A stretch of 64,000 bases of DNA from positions 682,001-746,000 of the forward strand of contig JAXBDG010000022.1 of assembly GCA_036320915.1 (NCBI GenBank), written 5' to 3'. Under the pieces are notes generated by a model. That model was given only the letters and a program-made list of their open reading frames with translations, had not been told where the DNA came from and searched no databases. Position 1 is the first letter of the stretch, and the number at the start of each line of letters is the position of its first letter. This document shows positions 37,801 to 49,521 of the stretch, one piece after another. This DNA comes from Linnemannia elongata. Lineage: Eukaryota; Mortierellomycota; Mortierellomycetes; Mortierellales; Mortierellaceae. The translations under genes were made by a program, and so were the position numbers.

Positions 37801-40739
37801 CTGATATATTATATCTTTTTCATAGCACGTAATGGGGATGTACAGGTGTGACCAAAGCGTTTTCGCCCATTTTCCGGTTGCTCAAGAAGGGGAAGGCTTG
37901 GCAACATTTAAACAATGCACAGGGGAAAAAGAAGGACAGGGGCACTCCTCAAATCTCAACTTCCAATTGGGTTTTGTTCTGGGGTCGGGTCTGGCCAGGT
38001 GGACACAAGATGATGATGACGATGACAACGAATATGAACGCTATGAACAATGAAAAAAGGGCCAAAGTGGTAAAGAATTAATCACAACGAGAAAGAGAGA
38101 GAGACCTGCGCGAATTCTCTACTGCTAGCTCTCTCTCGTTGTTACACCACTTGCTCCCTTCCTCTCACTCACACACAGAAGAGTTTCAATTGCTCTAGCC
38201 TTCAGTCTTCATCTCTTTGATCACCTCCGGACGAGAAAAGAAGTATGTGTAACGCGCCGCGTAGCATAATTCAAAAAAATAAAAGCATGGGTACTTTGAC
38301 CAGAACCCGTGATCTAAGGACATGATTCTTGCTGTCGACAAACCGAAAAAGAGGAACGAACAAGAACACAACGAATAGAAAAAAAAGAACGCGTGCGTTT
38401 TCCTCTGAAAACCGACCGGGAAAACAATGCCCTCTCAGATAACCAAACAAATAAACAAGGGTACCCTTGTTTTTTAATTCGTTGTAAGCATACATAACCA
38501 TATCTCTATCTATGTTCATTTTTCGCAATCAGTGCATGGCCATGCTTGTTCTAATAGAGTTTAGACTGGAGGGTACTCCTCCACAGGGGTGTGGTGCGGT
38601 TCGCGGATAAATAGGAGCAGAAAGGACAGAGTACCTGAGTCTGCTTATTATTTTTCTTGGAAGGGTTCCATGGTTCGTTTCCATGGTAAAAAACAAGGAA
38701 GGATAGAAGGGGTACCTTGGTTGACCTTGTTTGTATACGCCTCAAAGTGTGGCGAATATTCCAAGGAATATAACCAGCTTATCGTATTGGCTGGTGGGTT
38801 GGACAGAGAGGGTAGAGGAGAGTTAATTGTGAGCCATGCTTTTTTTTCGCCTTCCGAGTAGAAAATTCATGGTGAAGCTAACAGACAAAAAAGAAGAGCA
38901 TTGCAGAATGGAAAGGGGGAAGGAAAAAATGGAAAAGACGAATGGAAGAGTGTACACAGGAAGGAGAGAGGGATGGTAGGATGGAAGAATAGAAGGAGGA
39001 CCTTGTGGAAAACAAAGAAGCCGTGGTTGATTTTAGGGTAGCGATCGTTGGTGAGTGCTGATATGTTATGACATGAAAGGTTCAACAAAAGTACGATTAG
39101 ATCCTTCGATTCCACGCCCCCTTTCTAATGTTCGTTCCAAGAAAGAATAGAAGTTCGAATAAGGGTACGGCAAGTGTTGTTTTCTAATTGCTCCTCCCCC
39201 TATGCCTTCCATAGTTTCCTTTTGTTTGCTGCGTGAATGAATGAGTGTGTTGTTGTTGTAGTAGCCGTGGTTGTCCTTACCAATCCTTCCGCGGATTGAT
39301 CAAAAACGACAAAAAGGATAGGTGGATATTGATTTTGTAGTGATCGAATAATGTTAGATGGCGAAGCAAGCAGGGTGTCAACGAAGATTTTCATTTGCTG
39401 ACTGGCTGGCTGGCTGTGGGTGAATGGATACAAAGACACAGACAGACACAGCGTCGTCATAACGTGGCTATTAGTGTTCACAAGGTCAAGAGACATGAAG
39501 GTGTCAGCCAGTCAGCCAGTCAGTAGTCAAGCAATGGATTGGATACATAGTCGAAAAGTAAGTTGTGTTCGGTCGAATGTCCTAATTGGGAAGGTCGGTC
39601 TTCTTGCGATATCACCCGCAGTGAAAGGAAGAGAGAGTGTGAGTGAGTGAGTGAGAGAGAGAACGAAAGGTGCCACCAAATAGATAATAAGGTTGTTACG
39701 AGGGTCATGCATTTATTCATTCTTCTTGTAACAACAATCGTTGTTATCGAACGGGGAACCATCCATGAGTATGTCTCGACAACAGCACAACAGCCAGATA
39801 TCGATGATGTGTGGAGGAAGGGATGAAGAATCATAGTTCTCCGTGAGCGAATTAATTTTTTCGACACACATAAGGCAGAAGACATCGAAGTATACAAGGA
39901 CGATCGGGGTCATCAGGTTCGCATCATGTCAACAAATGCGTTCTTTTTTATTTTTTTCAGTTTCGACCGTTCAAACAATGAATTATGAACAACCAAGGAA
40001 AGGGAGCATAGAAGGAGGGAGGGGTTCAATGAAGAAGGGAAGTGGAAAAGGCGAAAAATGGCGCACTTGGTTGTGAGCCACGAACAGCGAGGAGGATGAG
40101 TGCAACAAAGGAGGAATAAAAGAAAAGAGCACGGGGAAAGCAGGGCTTGGACAGGGTCATTCATCGTCAAGCAATCTTTGATTCACTCATCGATCAGTCA
40201 AAGTGTGAGTGTGGCAAGAGTACTGAAAGGGAGAGAATAGAAAACGTGACAATGTGAAAATTAAGTTAACAAAGGCCTCCAACTTTTTCGTTTAAATAGA
40301 CTGACCTCCGGTGCCAGTTTCCCCTTCTCTCTTTTCGTTATCTTTCTTTCACTCTTATATTTGTCTTTGACAGCATCACTTCAACAGCAACTCATTCTTA
40401 CAACAACAACAACAACTACTACTACTACAACAGCAGTATACCCCTCGACCAGCCAACATCTCGCCTCGCCCCTTGTTTACGACCCTTCTTGTTCTTCGAC
40501 AACAACTCTCGACCTGACCTGACATTGACTTGACGTTCATTTCCTCGCCTTCAACAACTACCCATTCACCTTCACTCAACTCGACTTTCTTTGACTTTTG
40601 ACTTTTGCTCTCCGCCGTCTTTCTGCCGCTTCAAAGTTAACACTCCCCGCTCACTGTCCACGTAACAATAACCAGGAACCACATCAACTAACCAGCGACA
40701 ACAAGTCCTCCTTTACAACAAACAAACTATTCTTTCCGC
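34889..40739. other. 5.9 kb gene-poor spacer
   Basis: No gene can be supported. 34889-35300 is the 3' UTR of the membrane gene. The rest has short GA-rich patches (38094-38102, 39637-39662), CTGGCTG-type short repeats around 39390-39530, and from about 40250 the promoter and 5' UTR of the transcription factor. That part has a TTTAAATAG TATA-like site near 40294, then CAA/CTA repeats 40402-40436 and a CT/CA-rich leader. ORFs at 37389-37748 and elsewhere show no motif or convincing splice structure. Confidence 0.5.
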
Positions 40740-41605
40740 ATGCCTATGCAAGTGTTCGAGTTCCACGCTGACGCCACCGTCAGCCTAGCCAGTACTGCTG
40801 CCATCAACAGAAAGAGCTGCGACCACTGCTTCCTCAACCGCAAGACCTGTGACAAGGTCCGTCACCCGACCGCCGATCCCGGTGACAAGTGCAAGCGCTG
40901 TGCCAAAGACGATCGCCCCTGCACCTTCACCCCCACCGTCCACCTCTACCACATCGCGGACTGTGTCGGACGACACCAATGCCGTGCCAAGGTCGTCCAG
41001 GCCATGGGTGGTCGCAAGAAGGAGATCAAGTTTAAGACCATTGAGATCCCAATCATCTGCGACATGGACTCGGAGCTCGATCAGGCTCTGTATGAATACA
41101 TCCAGAAGCAGCCCAACTTGCTTGTATACAACAACAGGATCAAGTCGTTTCTTGCTCAGGATGTAAGTACTCTTTCTTTTCCATGTAACAGTGCGAATAG
41201 CGATGCTTTCATGAAAACAAACAAGTATACTCATACAAAGACTTGTTGTTATCAGATGCTGGGCCTGACCGAGGAACAAGAGGACTTAATGTCTGTTCAA
41301 AACAACAATAACAACGACCAAGATGTACCGGATATTGTAAGTTGTAGTGCCAAAAGTCACGAGAGGGAGACTACTATATCCTGACACATGATATCCTAAC
41401 CAGACCGCATTGTATTGGATGGGACATAATTTAGACCACATCGCCCTCATCGGAATCGCCCTCTCACGGTGCTAAGAGATCATTCGAGCCCGAAGACGGA
41501 TCAAGCAAGGACATGAACCTCGACAACACTGCTGGATCGCCCACTCAGGGTCCCCAAAAGTACAGGATCATGGCACTGATCGACGCTCACCAGAGCCAGA
41601 CTCCT

Positions 41606-41657
<52 letters not shown>

Positions 41658-42694
41658 AGCAGCAACAGGCATTGTCGCGCCACCAAAAACGTCCTTCAGA
41701 GGATCAAGGCAGGAGCGTCCCCACCTCGATGCCCAGCCCAACGCCTCTTAGCCCGACTGACGTTATGGACTACCACAAGCGCCGCGAGTCGGCCTTGCTG
41801 ACCTTGCCCCCCGTCGCCACTTTTGGCAGCCTCTACCAATCGGACGTTCAACAGCAACAGCAACAACAACAACAACAGCAACAGAACTTGTACGCCCACC
41901 AGAATGTGCTCACACCCATCAACACCAACTTTGGTCAACAACAGTCACTCCAGACAGGTTACCGAAGCACCAGCCCGCTCCTTCACAGTCCAAGCGGTCT
42001 CAGCCCAACTCAGCACTCGCCTCACCCTCCCAGTCCCTTGGAGCTCTCTCTCGACGTCAACACCAACTTTGGAGCATTGAGCGGCAGCCATCAGAACCTC
42101 CCCAGCCTCTTTGATACCAGTCTCTCGATGTCAACGCAGTTGCACGAACAACAGCAACAGCAGCAGCTAATGAGGACCAGCGTCGGGACTTCGACTTCAC
42201 CCCAGATGGGATCGGATGCCGATTTCTCGGCTGTGCCCAACCCAGTCGGTCCCCCACCCCCACTTGTGATCACGACCACCAACGAGGACGGCAATGAGGT
42301 CGGATTTTACTATGCAGTTCCTGAGGTCAACTTGAACCCTGCCTTCAGTGATGCGGACCTGTTCCAAGACTTCACGATGATGGATGCTCTTGGTGAAGAT
42401 TTCGTCTGGATCGAGAACTTGTTCGATGAGCCAACCCCGGAGGAGGCTGCTGCAACGATGACAGCCATGTCTGTGGCTGCTGCTGCCGGAAGGACCTCTT
42501 CGACTGCTGACCACGGTGTGTCGACCAACGCTGCCCTTGGCGCGATGGAGAGCCTGATGAACGCGGCCTCCGCCACCGCTGGAAGTGATGACGTGTCGAT
42601 GGAGTCAAGCATGATGGCTGGATCGATGCAAGGTATGGGTATGCCTCAGCAGCAATGGCCTCGTCCCAGTTACAGCAACACCATGCAGGGATAA
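40740..42694 (+). CDS. Zn2Cys6 binuclear-cluster transcription factor with poly-Gln tracts
   Basis: Exons 40740-41162, 41256-41336 and 41435-42694 join in phase to 587 residues, with GTAAGT donors in both introns. The Zn(II)2Cys6 DNA-binding domain is at residues ~23-58: CDHCFLNRKTC, then 13 residues, then CKRCAKDDRPC. The second loop of 13 residues is at or just beyond the usual 5-12. A conserved-looking segment follows (GGRKKEIKFKTIEIPIICDM, then LYEYIQKQPNLLVYN). The rest is low complexity: two long Gln runs (41608-41668, 41851-41884), Ser/Pro-rich spacers, and a C-terminal acidic/hydrophobic part (DADLFQDFTMMDALGEDFVW) that looks like an activation domain. The fungal-specific middle homology region is not evident. 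A nuclear regulator is likely; its targets are unknown. Confidence 0.85.
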
Positions 42695-43441
42695 AAGCAG
42701 CCCTTCTGTGTGTTTGATTGATCTATAGCCTTTTCGTTTCTTTTCCTTTTTCCGCTTTGTACATAAGTATTTGCCCTCTCCACTCCTCTTTATAATTTCA
42801 TCTCTCCTCTCTCTTGTACATACATATCGAACATAATAAACCCTTGTAGACATACAAAAAAAGCAACATTGCGAATCCACTATTGTAGTGCAATGGCCAC
42901 TTGCCATTGTGTTTGTCACTTGTAACGAAATAACGCGTTCCTATTCATTCCAACAAGAAAAAAATCTTTGAGATAATGAAACAGGGAGTGACGATGGTGT
43001 CGTATTCCTGTTTTGAAACCCTGCCCGTTTCGTTGGGGCGATGACAAAGACGCGTTGTCGAGATTTTTTATGTTCTGCTTGAGACGCGTGAGGTGGAAAG
43101 CAACGGATGTCATTCGGCGAAGCTAAAGAAGAAAAATGTATCAGCCTCAGTCTCACAAGGAATTTTTTTCTTCATTCATTCCCGCCTCCCACACGCGTTG
43201 TCATGCCGCCCATTCTGTCTGCCGCCACCACTTGCTATTTACTCATTTTCGCTTGTCTATTGTGCTTTTCTTTTTCTTGATCTCTTCATCTCCACTCCCT
43301 TTCAATTTTCACTCGTTTCTTCACCTTTCATTAATTCCTTTCCCTTACTCCCCTAATCCTCCATACCTTCTTCCCTCTCACACGACATCGACCCACCAAC
43401 AAAACTAACCAGCAACCAACCACCAAAACCACCAACCTAAA
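42695..43441. other. Spacer between the transcription factor and aquaporin genes
   Basis: 3' UTR with AATAAA near 42834, then CT-rich DNA (43240-43380) leading to the aquaporin start in an ACCAACC-rich leader. No gene seen. Confidence 0.55.
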
Positions 43442-44646
43442 ATGTCAAAGTCAACTGCAAAGGGCTGGCTCACCCAGTCCCTTGCCGAGCTGATCGGCAC
43501 CGCCATGCATGTTCATGTACATTTCCGTCGGAGGCGCCGACGCTATCACCAACGACATTGGTGACAACAACGGCTACCTCGCCAAAGCCTTTGCCTTTGG
43601 TATCGGTCTCGCCATCACCGCTTGGGGGTTCTTTAGAATTTCCGGGTCGCATTTTAACCCGGCGGTGTCATTCTCGAGTTTGATCACTGGGTACTTGACG
43701 GTGCCCAAGTTTGTGTTGTATTTTGTGTCCCAGTTGCTGGGCGCTATGTTGGGCGTTGCGCTTGCTAGGGGGACTACTCCTTCGGCGGATAGAATCATGC
43801 AAGTTAATTCTCTCGTAAGTGTTCTTTCGTTTGAAGGATGAAAAATATGACTATGAATGTGAAGGAATGGAGGTAAAAGGGTCAGGCCAAATGAAAATTA
43901 TTGTCCTCTACTCACACAAACATTCCTTCTTTCCCTCCTTACACAACCATATGACAATAATAGATGAACGGACAATCGTTGGCCCGTGGATTCTTCCTCG
44001 AGTTCTTCTTGACCGCTATCCTGTGCTTCGTCTACCATATGGTTGTCCACGAGAAGAACCGTTCGACCTTTATGTCGGCCCTCCCCTATGGTTTGGCTCT
44101 TTTCTCGTGCACCTTGTTTGCAGCCCGGTACACCAATGCGGCCATCAACCCTGCCCGTGCCTTTGCTACCTCTGTTGTTGCCCGTCAATTTACTAGAGAC
44201 CACTGGATCTACTGGTTCGGGTATGTTCTTTGGTCCTTTTTGTTATTTCGTATAGGATGATGGAATGCACATTCATGCGAAAATTGAGAAACGCGTTAGC
44301 GAGAAAATTTTTCTTTTCGTCTAAACCTACGCGAGCGAGACACTTCCAACAACTAACACCTCACACATACCGTACTCTCTCGCCCTCTGCTGCCAACTAC
44401 ACCTAATTTAGACCCATGTTCGGAGCAATTTTGGCGGCGGCGTTGCACATCCTGTTCCGCTACTTTGACTATGACCAGCACAACGCCGGTATCGATGCCG
44501 AAAACCAAGCCCAGTACGTCCGCGCCAAGGCTGCAGCTGCCGAGCACCTCGGTCACGGCCAACAGACCACCTATGTCAACCGCGGTCCTAACGGTACTAC
44601 CACCACTACCACCACAACCACCAACAACCACAATGTTCGTCACTAA
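43442..44646 (+). CDS. Aquaporin (MIP family) with a 4-nt frameshift in the first exon
   Basis: Water/small-solute channel. Exons 43442-43814, 43964-44220 and 44412-44646. The first pore motif is SGSHFNPAVSF and the second is TNAAINPARAF; helices GFFLEFFLTAILCFVYHMV and MFGAILAAALHILFRYF are typical. The start at 43442 gives SLAELIGTAM, the conserved beginning of helix 1, but the family's continuation (MFMYISVGGAD) lies in a different frame. The cause is a repeated ATGC/ATG at 43505-43511: four extra bases relative to the frame needed. Without them the protein would be 286 residues, normal for the family. Translation could only restart at the in-frame ATG 43509, losing half of helix 1. The rest has no defect. 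It may be a recent null allele or an assembly error. The His/Thr-rich tail (TTTTTTTTNN) is low complexity. Confidence 0.82.
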
Positions 44647-46136
44647 ACACTCTGTGTCGTTGTTCATTAAGCGAGGAGGATGAAGCCGCTATTTTTTTTT
44701 TATTTGTCAATAGCTGTAACAACGTAATAACGTAGAAAAGTCAAGTTTGTAAATAGTTTGCTACATAAAGACACGCCCTTTTCACCTACTATGCTTAATT
44801 CTCAATGAGGAGATGCCGGCTCGTTTAAAGAAACGCTCGCTGGAACCGGGACCATGTCGGAAAAATTAAGACACTACAGTGGATGTAAACAAAGAGAGAC
44901 ATGGTCCTCTTCATTTGCTTGTAATGGATTCGTTTGTCAGTGTCTCGACTCCGATCCGGCTCCGTTCATTCTTTGGATTGTGGCGTTTTTCTCTCAACCT
45001 TCATCGATGATTCTGCAAAAAATGGTCTCTCAGAGTGAAATTGCATTTCAACGATTGGGTTCTCATTTCTCCGAAGGGTGAGCAATGGGCAACAGGCAAA
45101 AACAACGACCAAGAAAAAAAAAATCTCGTCCTTTTGTGTGTTTGTTTGGATGATATTGGGGTCTTGTGGACAAGGATGTTTTCTATTTCGGGATGGAGGA
45201 AGTAATTAAAAATCAGGTCACCCTACGCTGACCTTCTCTCCACACGTTGTTACAACACAAACAAAAGGGTAAACAGATATGCATGCCTTTGCCTCATCTC
45301 TTCACAAACAGATCATCCAATTCATCCATTCTCTCTTCTCACTGGCAGGGGTGAATTGAATGGCTCTCATATGAGTAAAGATATCCATAGTGGTTTGCGA
45401 GTGAGCAGGAGCAGGCTAACTCAAAAACAGAAAAAAGACAGCGTGTGCGTGAAGGATTGCAATGGGGAGAAGACAATTTGGAGCACATCAACTCAAAAGG
45501 AAGAGAAAGAGTGTTCTAGCCTTTTTTGAGCGAGGGAGTGGGGGTGGTTCAGCAGGCAGGGGCAGGTGGACATTGTTTTGTGGGCAGGCAGGCAGGGGAT
45601 GCAGACCCTAAAATAAGGACTGGTGGGGAGGCCAATTTATGGTTTTGTGTGATGAAGAGACAGGAGAGAGAGGGCAAGAGAGAGCAGAAACAAATGAATT
45701 CAGCCAAATAATGTGAGCGTAGGTTTGCCATTTGCCCTATGTCCGAACCCAAAAAAAGCGCAAATGAATGAAAATGGACACTCCCTATGGATGGTGTACT
45801 CTTCTCCTTCATGTTCATGTACGCCCCTGGTGCCTGAGTACCTTGCAATGGTAGTACAGTACCTGGGGGAAGACATACATTCCGTCTTCTCTTTTAAATA
45901 AATACCGAGACTGACATTTCCTCCTCTTGTTTTCTTTTCTGTTTTCTTCTTTGCTCTTTGTCACTCATATCACTTTCACGCCTCCTTCCTACCGTCCTCA
46001 TCACCGGTACCCTCCCCTTTTACCCTTTGCCCTCTCCCTTCACTCCCTCCATCACCACTGCTCCATCCTACCTATTCTCCTTCTTCTTCCCTACTTTTAC
46101 CTCCACCTCCAACAAACAAAATACATACAAACAAAA
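44647..46136. other. Spacer between aquaporin and the LPMO-like gene
   Basis: No gene recognised. It contains the aquaporin 3' UTR, GCAGG-type short repeats (45550-45600), a TTTAAATAAATA TATA-like site near 45893 and a CT-rich leader with ACAAACAAA just before the LPMO start. Confidence 0.55.
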
Positions 46137-47616
46137 ATGGCTTCATTCTCGACAACTCTCAAGACCTCGTGGCTGTTGTGCCTGGGTCTGGTGATCCTCG
46201 CCCTCTTGGCCCCCAAGCAGGCCGACGCCCATATGGCCATGCTCTACCCTACCCCTCGTGGTGGATACGGCACCAAGGATTTTGACGGCCGCATCCACGT
46301 CTTTATCGACTACCAGGGCTTCAAGTTCCCCTGCGGCGGATACCCCAAGGGTCCCACCACCAGTACGCCCCTTGACTCCTTAATTCATTCGCGACAACCA
46401 ACTGATTCACTCAACCTCTCAATTCCCCCCTGGATCATTGTTCTCACCAAACCCATCTCGATTTTCTCTCCTTTCTTTTATTTTGAACAGAACTGAAGGC
46501 GGGACAAGTTGTTCCCGTTCGTTTCTGGACACCCGAGTTGAAGAACGTGCACTCGCTGCCCAAGGGCAAGATGAGCGAGGCCCGTCATGGCGGTGGCATG
46601 TGCGAGTTCTCGCTCTCGTACGATGGTGGAAAGTCCTTCCATGTCATTGGATCCTACACCAAGACCTGCCCCGATGGTATACTTCGCATTGTTTGTTTGT
46701 TTGTTTTTTATTCTTGATTTGACTTCATTGTTTGTCTGCTCAAAAAGGCTATGTTATTAGCGTGTGGAGATCCATGTATTTTGATATTGTGTAACAAACA
46801 GATGGACTGACAGACTCTTTGTGAATGATACTCCATGTTTCTAGCTTTCTATGAGTGGCCTGTCAAGATCCCTGCCAACGTTCCCTCCTGCACACAGCCT
46901 GGTAAGCATCTCTCTTCTTCGATTTCATCCCTCTCTGCTTCTCTTGAATCCAACTTGGGAGTTGAACATGGCCCAAGATGGATATAAAAAAAGACATTTC
47001 CCAAGAGAAGAGGGCTCTCGATTGTTTACCTCATTGGTGCAAGTATGCCAATCAAATTTGCCATTTTCCTAACGCCCTCTGCTCCCTGTCCTCTCTATTT
47101 TCGGGGATTGCTTTTGGATAATTAGGCAAGTGCTTGTTCTCTTGGTCCTGGACTGCCAACCTCGTCCCCCAGTACTACCACAAGTAAGTTTTTGTTCATT
47201 ATTATTTTTTTTGGCATGGAATCGCTAATGCAAAAGAGAAATGGAAAAAAGGTTTCAGAGGGATACCCTTCATCAGGCGGGTTCTTTGAAGCCTTCTTCT
47301 CATCTCTCTACCTGATCGATGTGTCTGGCCATGAAATCAAAAATGAAAAATGAAAATCTATTTCCGTCCTCCATCCATCATCCAATGCACACTCCTTTTC
47401 ATTTAATTAACCATCTTCTTCTTAATCAACTCTCTTAGCTGTGCCGATGTGTCGATCCAGGGAGTCAAGAACGGAAAGCTGCCCACACAGATGATGAAGA
47501 TGTTCGACTTCAAGGCCAAGGGCGTCAAGGGCGGCGTCACCTTCCCTGGCGATGGAAAGTCCCACGAACGTGGTGTTGGACCCTCCAAGGCCGAGATTGC
47601 CAAGAACACCCACTAA
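46137..47616 (+). CDS. Secreted lytic polysaccharide monooxygenase, AA11-like
   Basis: Copper enzyme that oxidatively cleaves polysaccharides; AA11 members act on chitin (family knowledge). Five exons, 46137-46362, 46491-46676, 46845-46901, 47126-47183 and 47439-47616, join in phase to 234 residues. A signal peptide (WLLCLGLVILALLAPKQADA) places His32 at the mature N-terminus, as the histidine brace requires. The second brace His is His108 in EARHGGGMCEFSLSYDGG, closely matching the HGGGxC block of AA11. CLFSWSWTANL and YYHNCADVSI correspond to the family's second half, with a Tyr at the axial position. No carbohydrate-binding module or GPI signal is seen. In a chitin-walled fungus it could remodel the cell wall or attack external chitin. 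The AA11 assignment is from motif recall. Confidence 0.85.
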
Positions 47617-49521
47617 AGTGCTTAGATATTTGTTCGTTCGTGCGTCTCCCCTTTTTTTTTCCTCATCAAAAAAAGCATTTTGAATTTTTTTTCTTTTCCA
47701 CGTAAAAAAAAGAGAGAGTCAATAAATGCGTTATCAGAAAGACAGATGCTGCTTTTGTTGCTTCCGGTGGAGTGGGAGTTGAGTGGGAAGGAGAGAAAGG
47801 AAAACAATGTGTGAAGTATTCGTGTGGGGATGCGCCAACACCTTAAACGTTCATGATAGTTTGTTTTAGTTCGTCGTACAATGGTCACACAAATTATATT
47901 CCACTATTGAACAGGTGCATGGAAAGAACAGGCAGGGTATGGACGCAATCGTAGCTGTAAGATACTTGGATTGCGCTACAGTGACTAATGCCTATTGTCA
48001 CTCCCCAAGCTTACCCACCTCTCCGTTCACTCTTGTTTGCCTCCCCATCACTGTTTTTTGCGTCTCCATCGTCTTTCAGTCGTCCTTGCACACACCTTGA
48101 TCATTCTTATTCACGTTTCCTCGCTCTGCTTGTCCTCTCTCCAGCGGTTAGGTACTATCAGAAGGCAACTACCTTTTTATTTAACAAAGACACACACCTG
48201 TGTACCTCGACATACCATATTTAAATATGGCTACCGAGGCAACACTAATATACAACATTTTTCTTTCTCGTTATCCATTCTTACCCTTACTTTCACAGTC
48301 CCACACCTTGCTTCAATCAATAGGTATGCCTAGCCCATTCCCTCTCGTTAGAGAGTGCAGCCACGGCTTGTGAAGGGATTGTTGCCACGGTGCTTAGCTT
48401 TTGTTATTATTTTTGTCCCCGCTTTACTTCAAATATGGCCATGAAGTCATTGAAAAAACGGCTATCTAATTCTGATCTTTGACGCGGTTAGCGGTGTGAA
48501 CAAGAAAGAGATGGGAAAAGAGTGATCCATAGAAATGACGAGTATGCTACACTGTCTTAATTGCTGCTTGAGGAGTTGAATTAAACTACCTTACTGTGTT
48601 TTTAAAGCTAACGTACTACATCCCAGCAGCTTTAACCTAGTCCAAGAAATGTAATTGCGGCTGCCAGGAGCTCCTTTTCGTGACAAATTGCCGTGGGCAA
48701 CCAAGGGCTTAAAGATGCTCTTCGTGAACTTCAAGACCCACAGCAGTAGCAATCATTCGATGGCCCGACAAGTGCATGATTGACAAATGGAAAACTCACA
48801 GAAACCACCCACTGGCAACCAACTACAGGCGACTCACGAGCATCCTTCGCCAGAACCGGAGGCAAGGGGACCTTGACAATGGAGCTTCTTGTAAAACCTA
48901 CTTAATTTTCTCAGTTCGTCAATTAAAAACGGTTGATACCTAATTGCAGTATCTAGCCTCTATAGAGCTCAGTTCGAATCCCCCCAGATTCCGATTACCG
49001 ACCTTCGACTGGTACCGGCTCAAGAACCTCGCTTCCAACTGTTGAACTCTATTACCGCAATTACCTTACTCATCCCAGGGGTAGACATCATGGTGGCTGC
49101 GGACGAAATTTCAAGCGTGTCTTTGGCGATCCGGATGTTGCTGAGCAATTGATGTTAGCAAGGAATAAACTGATCAAACAGCGATGCACTCCCCTCCCCT
49201 AATCGGCAGCAGATATACTCTCACTCAACCAGGAGCTATGTCCTCTCTTAGCCATCAGCCAGTCTCAGCCCCAAAGAGCGAAGACGTGATACTGCTCCTT
49301 TTCTGCTACCTTCATGTATGAACGACCGACTACCAGCAAAGGAGAGCGTTTATTAAGGACAGAATTACCTGAAAGAATTCTGTTAGAGCTTATTATTATT
49401 ATTATTATTATTATTATTTACAAGAAAAGGAAGGAATGCAATCGTAGTTGATTAGCTAAAGGAAAGAAGAAGTAATATATGTGGATGGTTGGATGGTGAA
49501 GATAAAAATGAAAAGGATTCT
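47617..49521. other. Spacer between the LPMO and P5CR genes
   Basis: No gene supported. 48450-49330 has a different texture from the surrounding CT-rich spacer (balanced composition, GTTCGAATCCCCCC near 48971). It could be a decayed mobile element, but no conserved protein motif was found. A (ATT)n microsatellite lies at 49391-49419 next to the P5CR 3' end. Confidence 0.45.
49391..49419. repeat. (ATT)n microsatellite
   Basis: About nine perfect TTA units downstream of the P5CR gene. Confidence 0.85.

Noticed and set aside
37775..37805. GGTTCGACCCC, resembling a tRNA T-arm
   Set aside because: Only three stem pairs form, and no matching acceptor stem is found upstream.
39387..39525. CTGACTGGCTGGCTGGCTG and CAGCCAGTCAGCCAGTCAG as inverted repeats
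   Set aside because: They are short, low-complexity and about 100 bp apart; likely independent tetranucleotide repeats rather than an element.
48960..49000. GTTCGAATCCCCCC, resembling a tRNA T-arm
   Set aside because: The flanking stem bases do not pair and no acceptor or anticodon arm can be drawn upstream.
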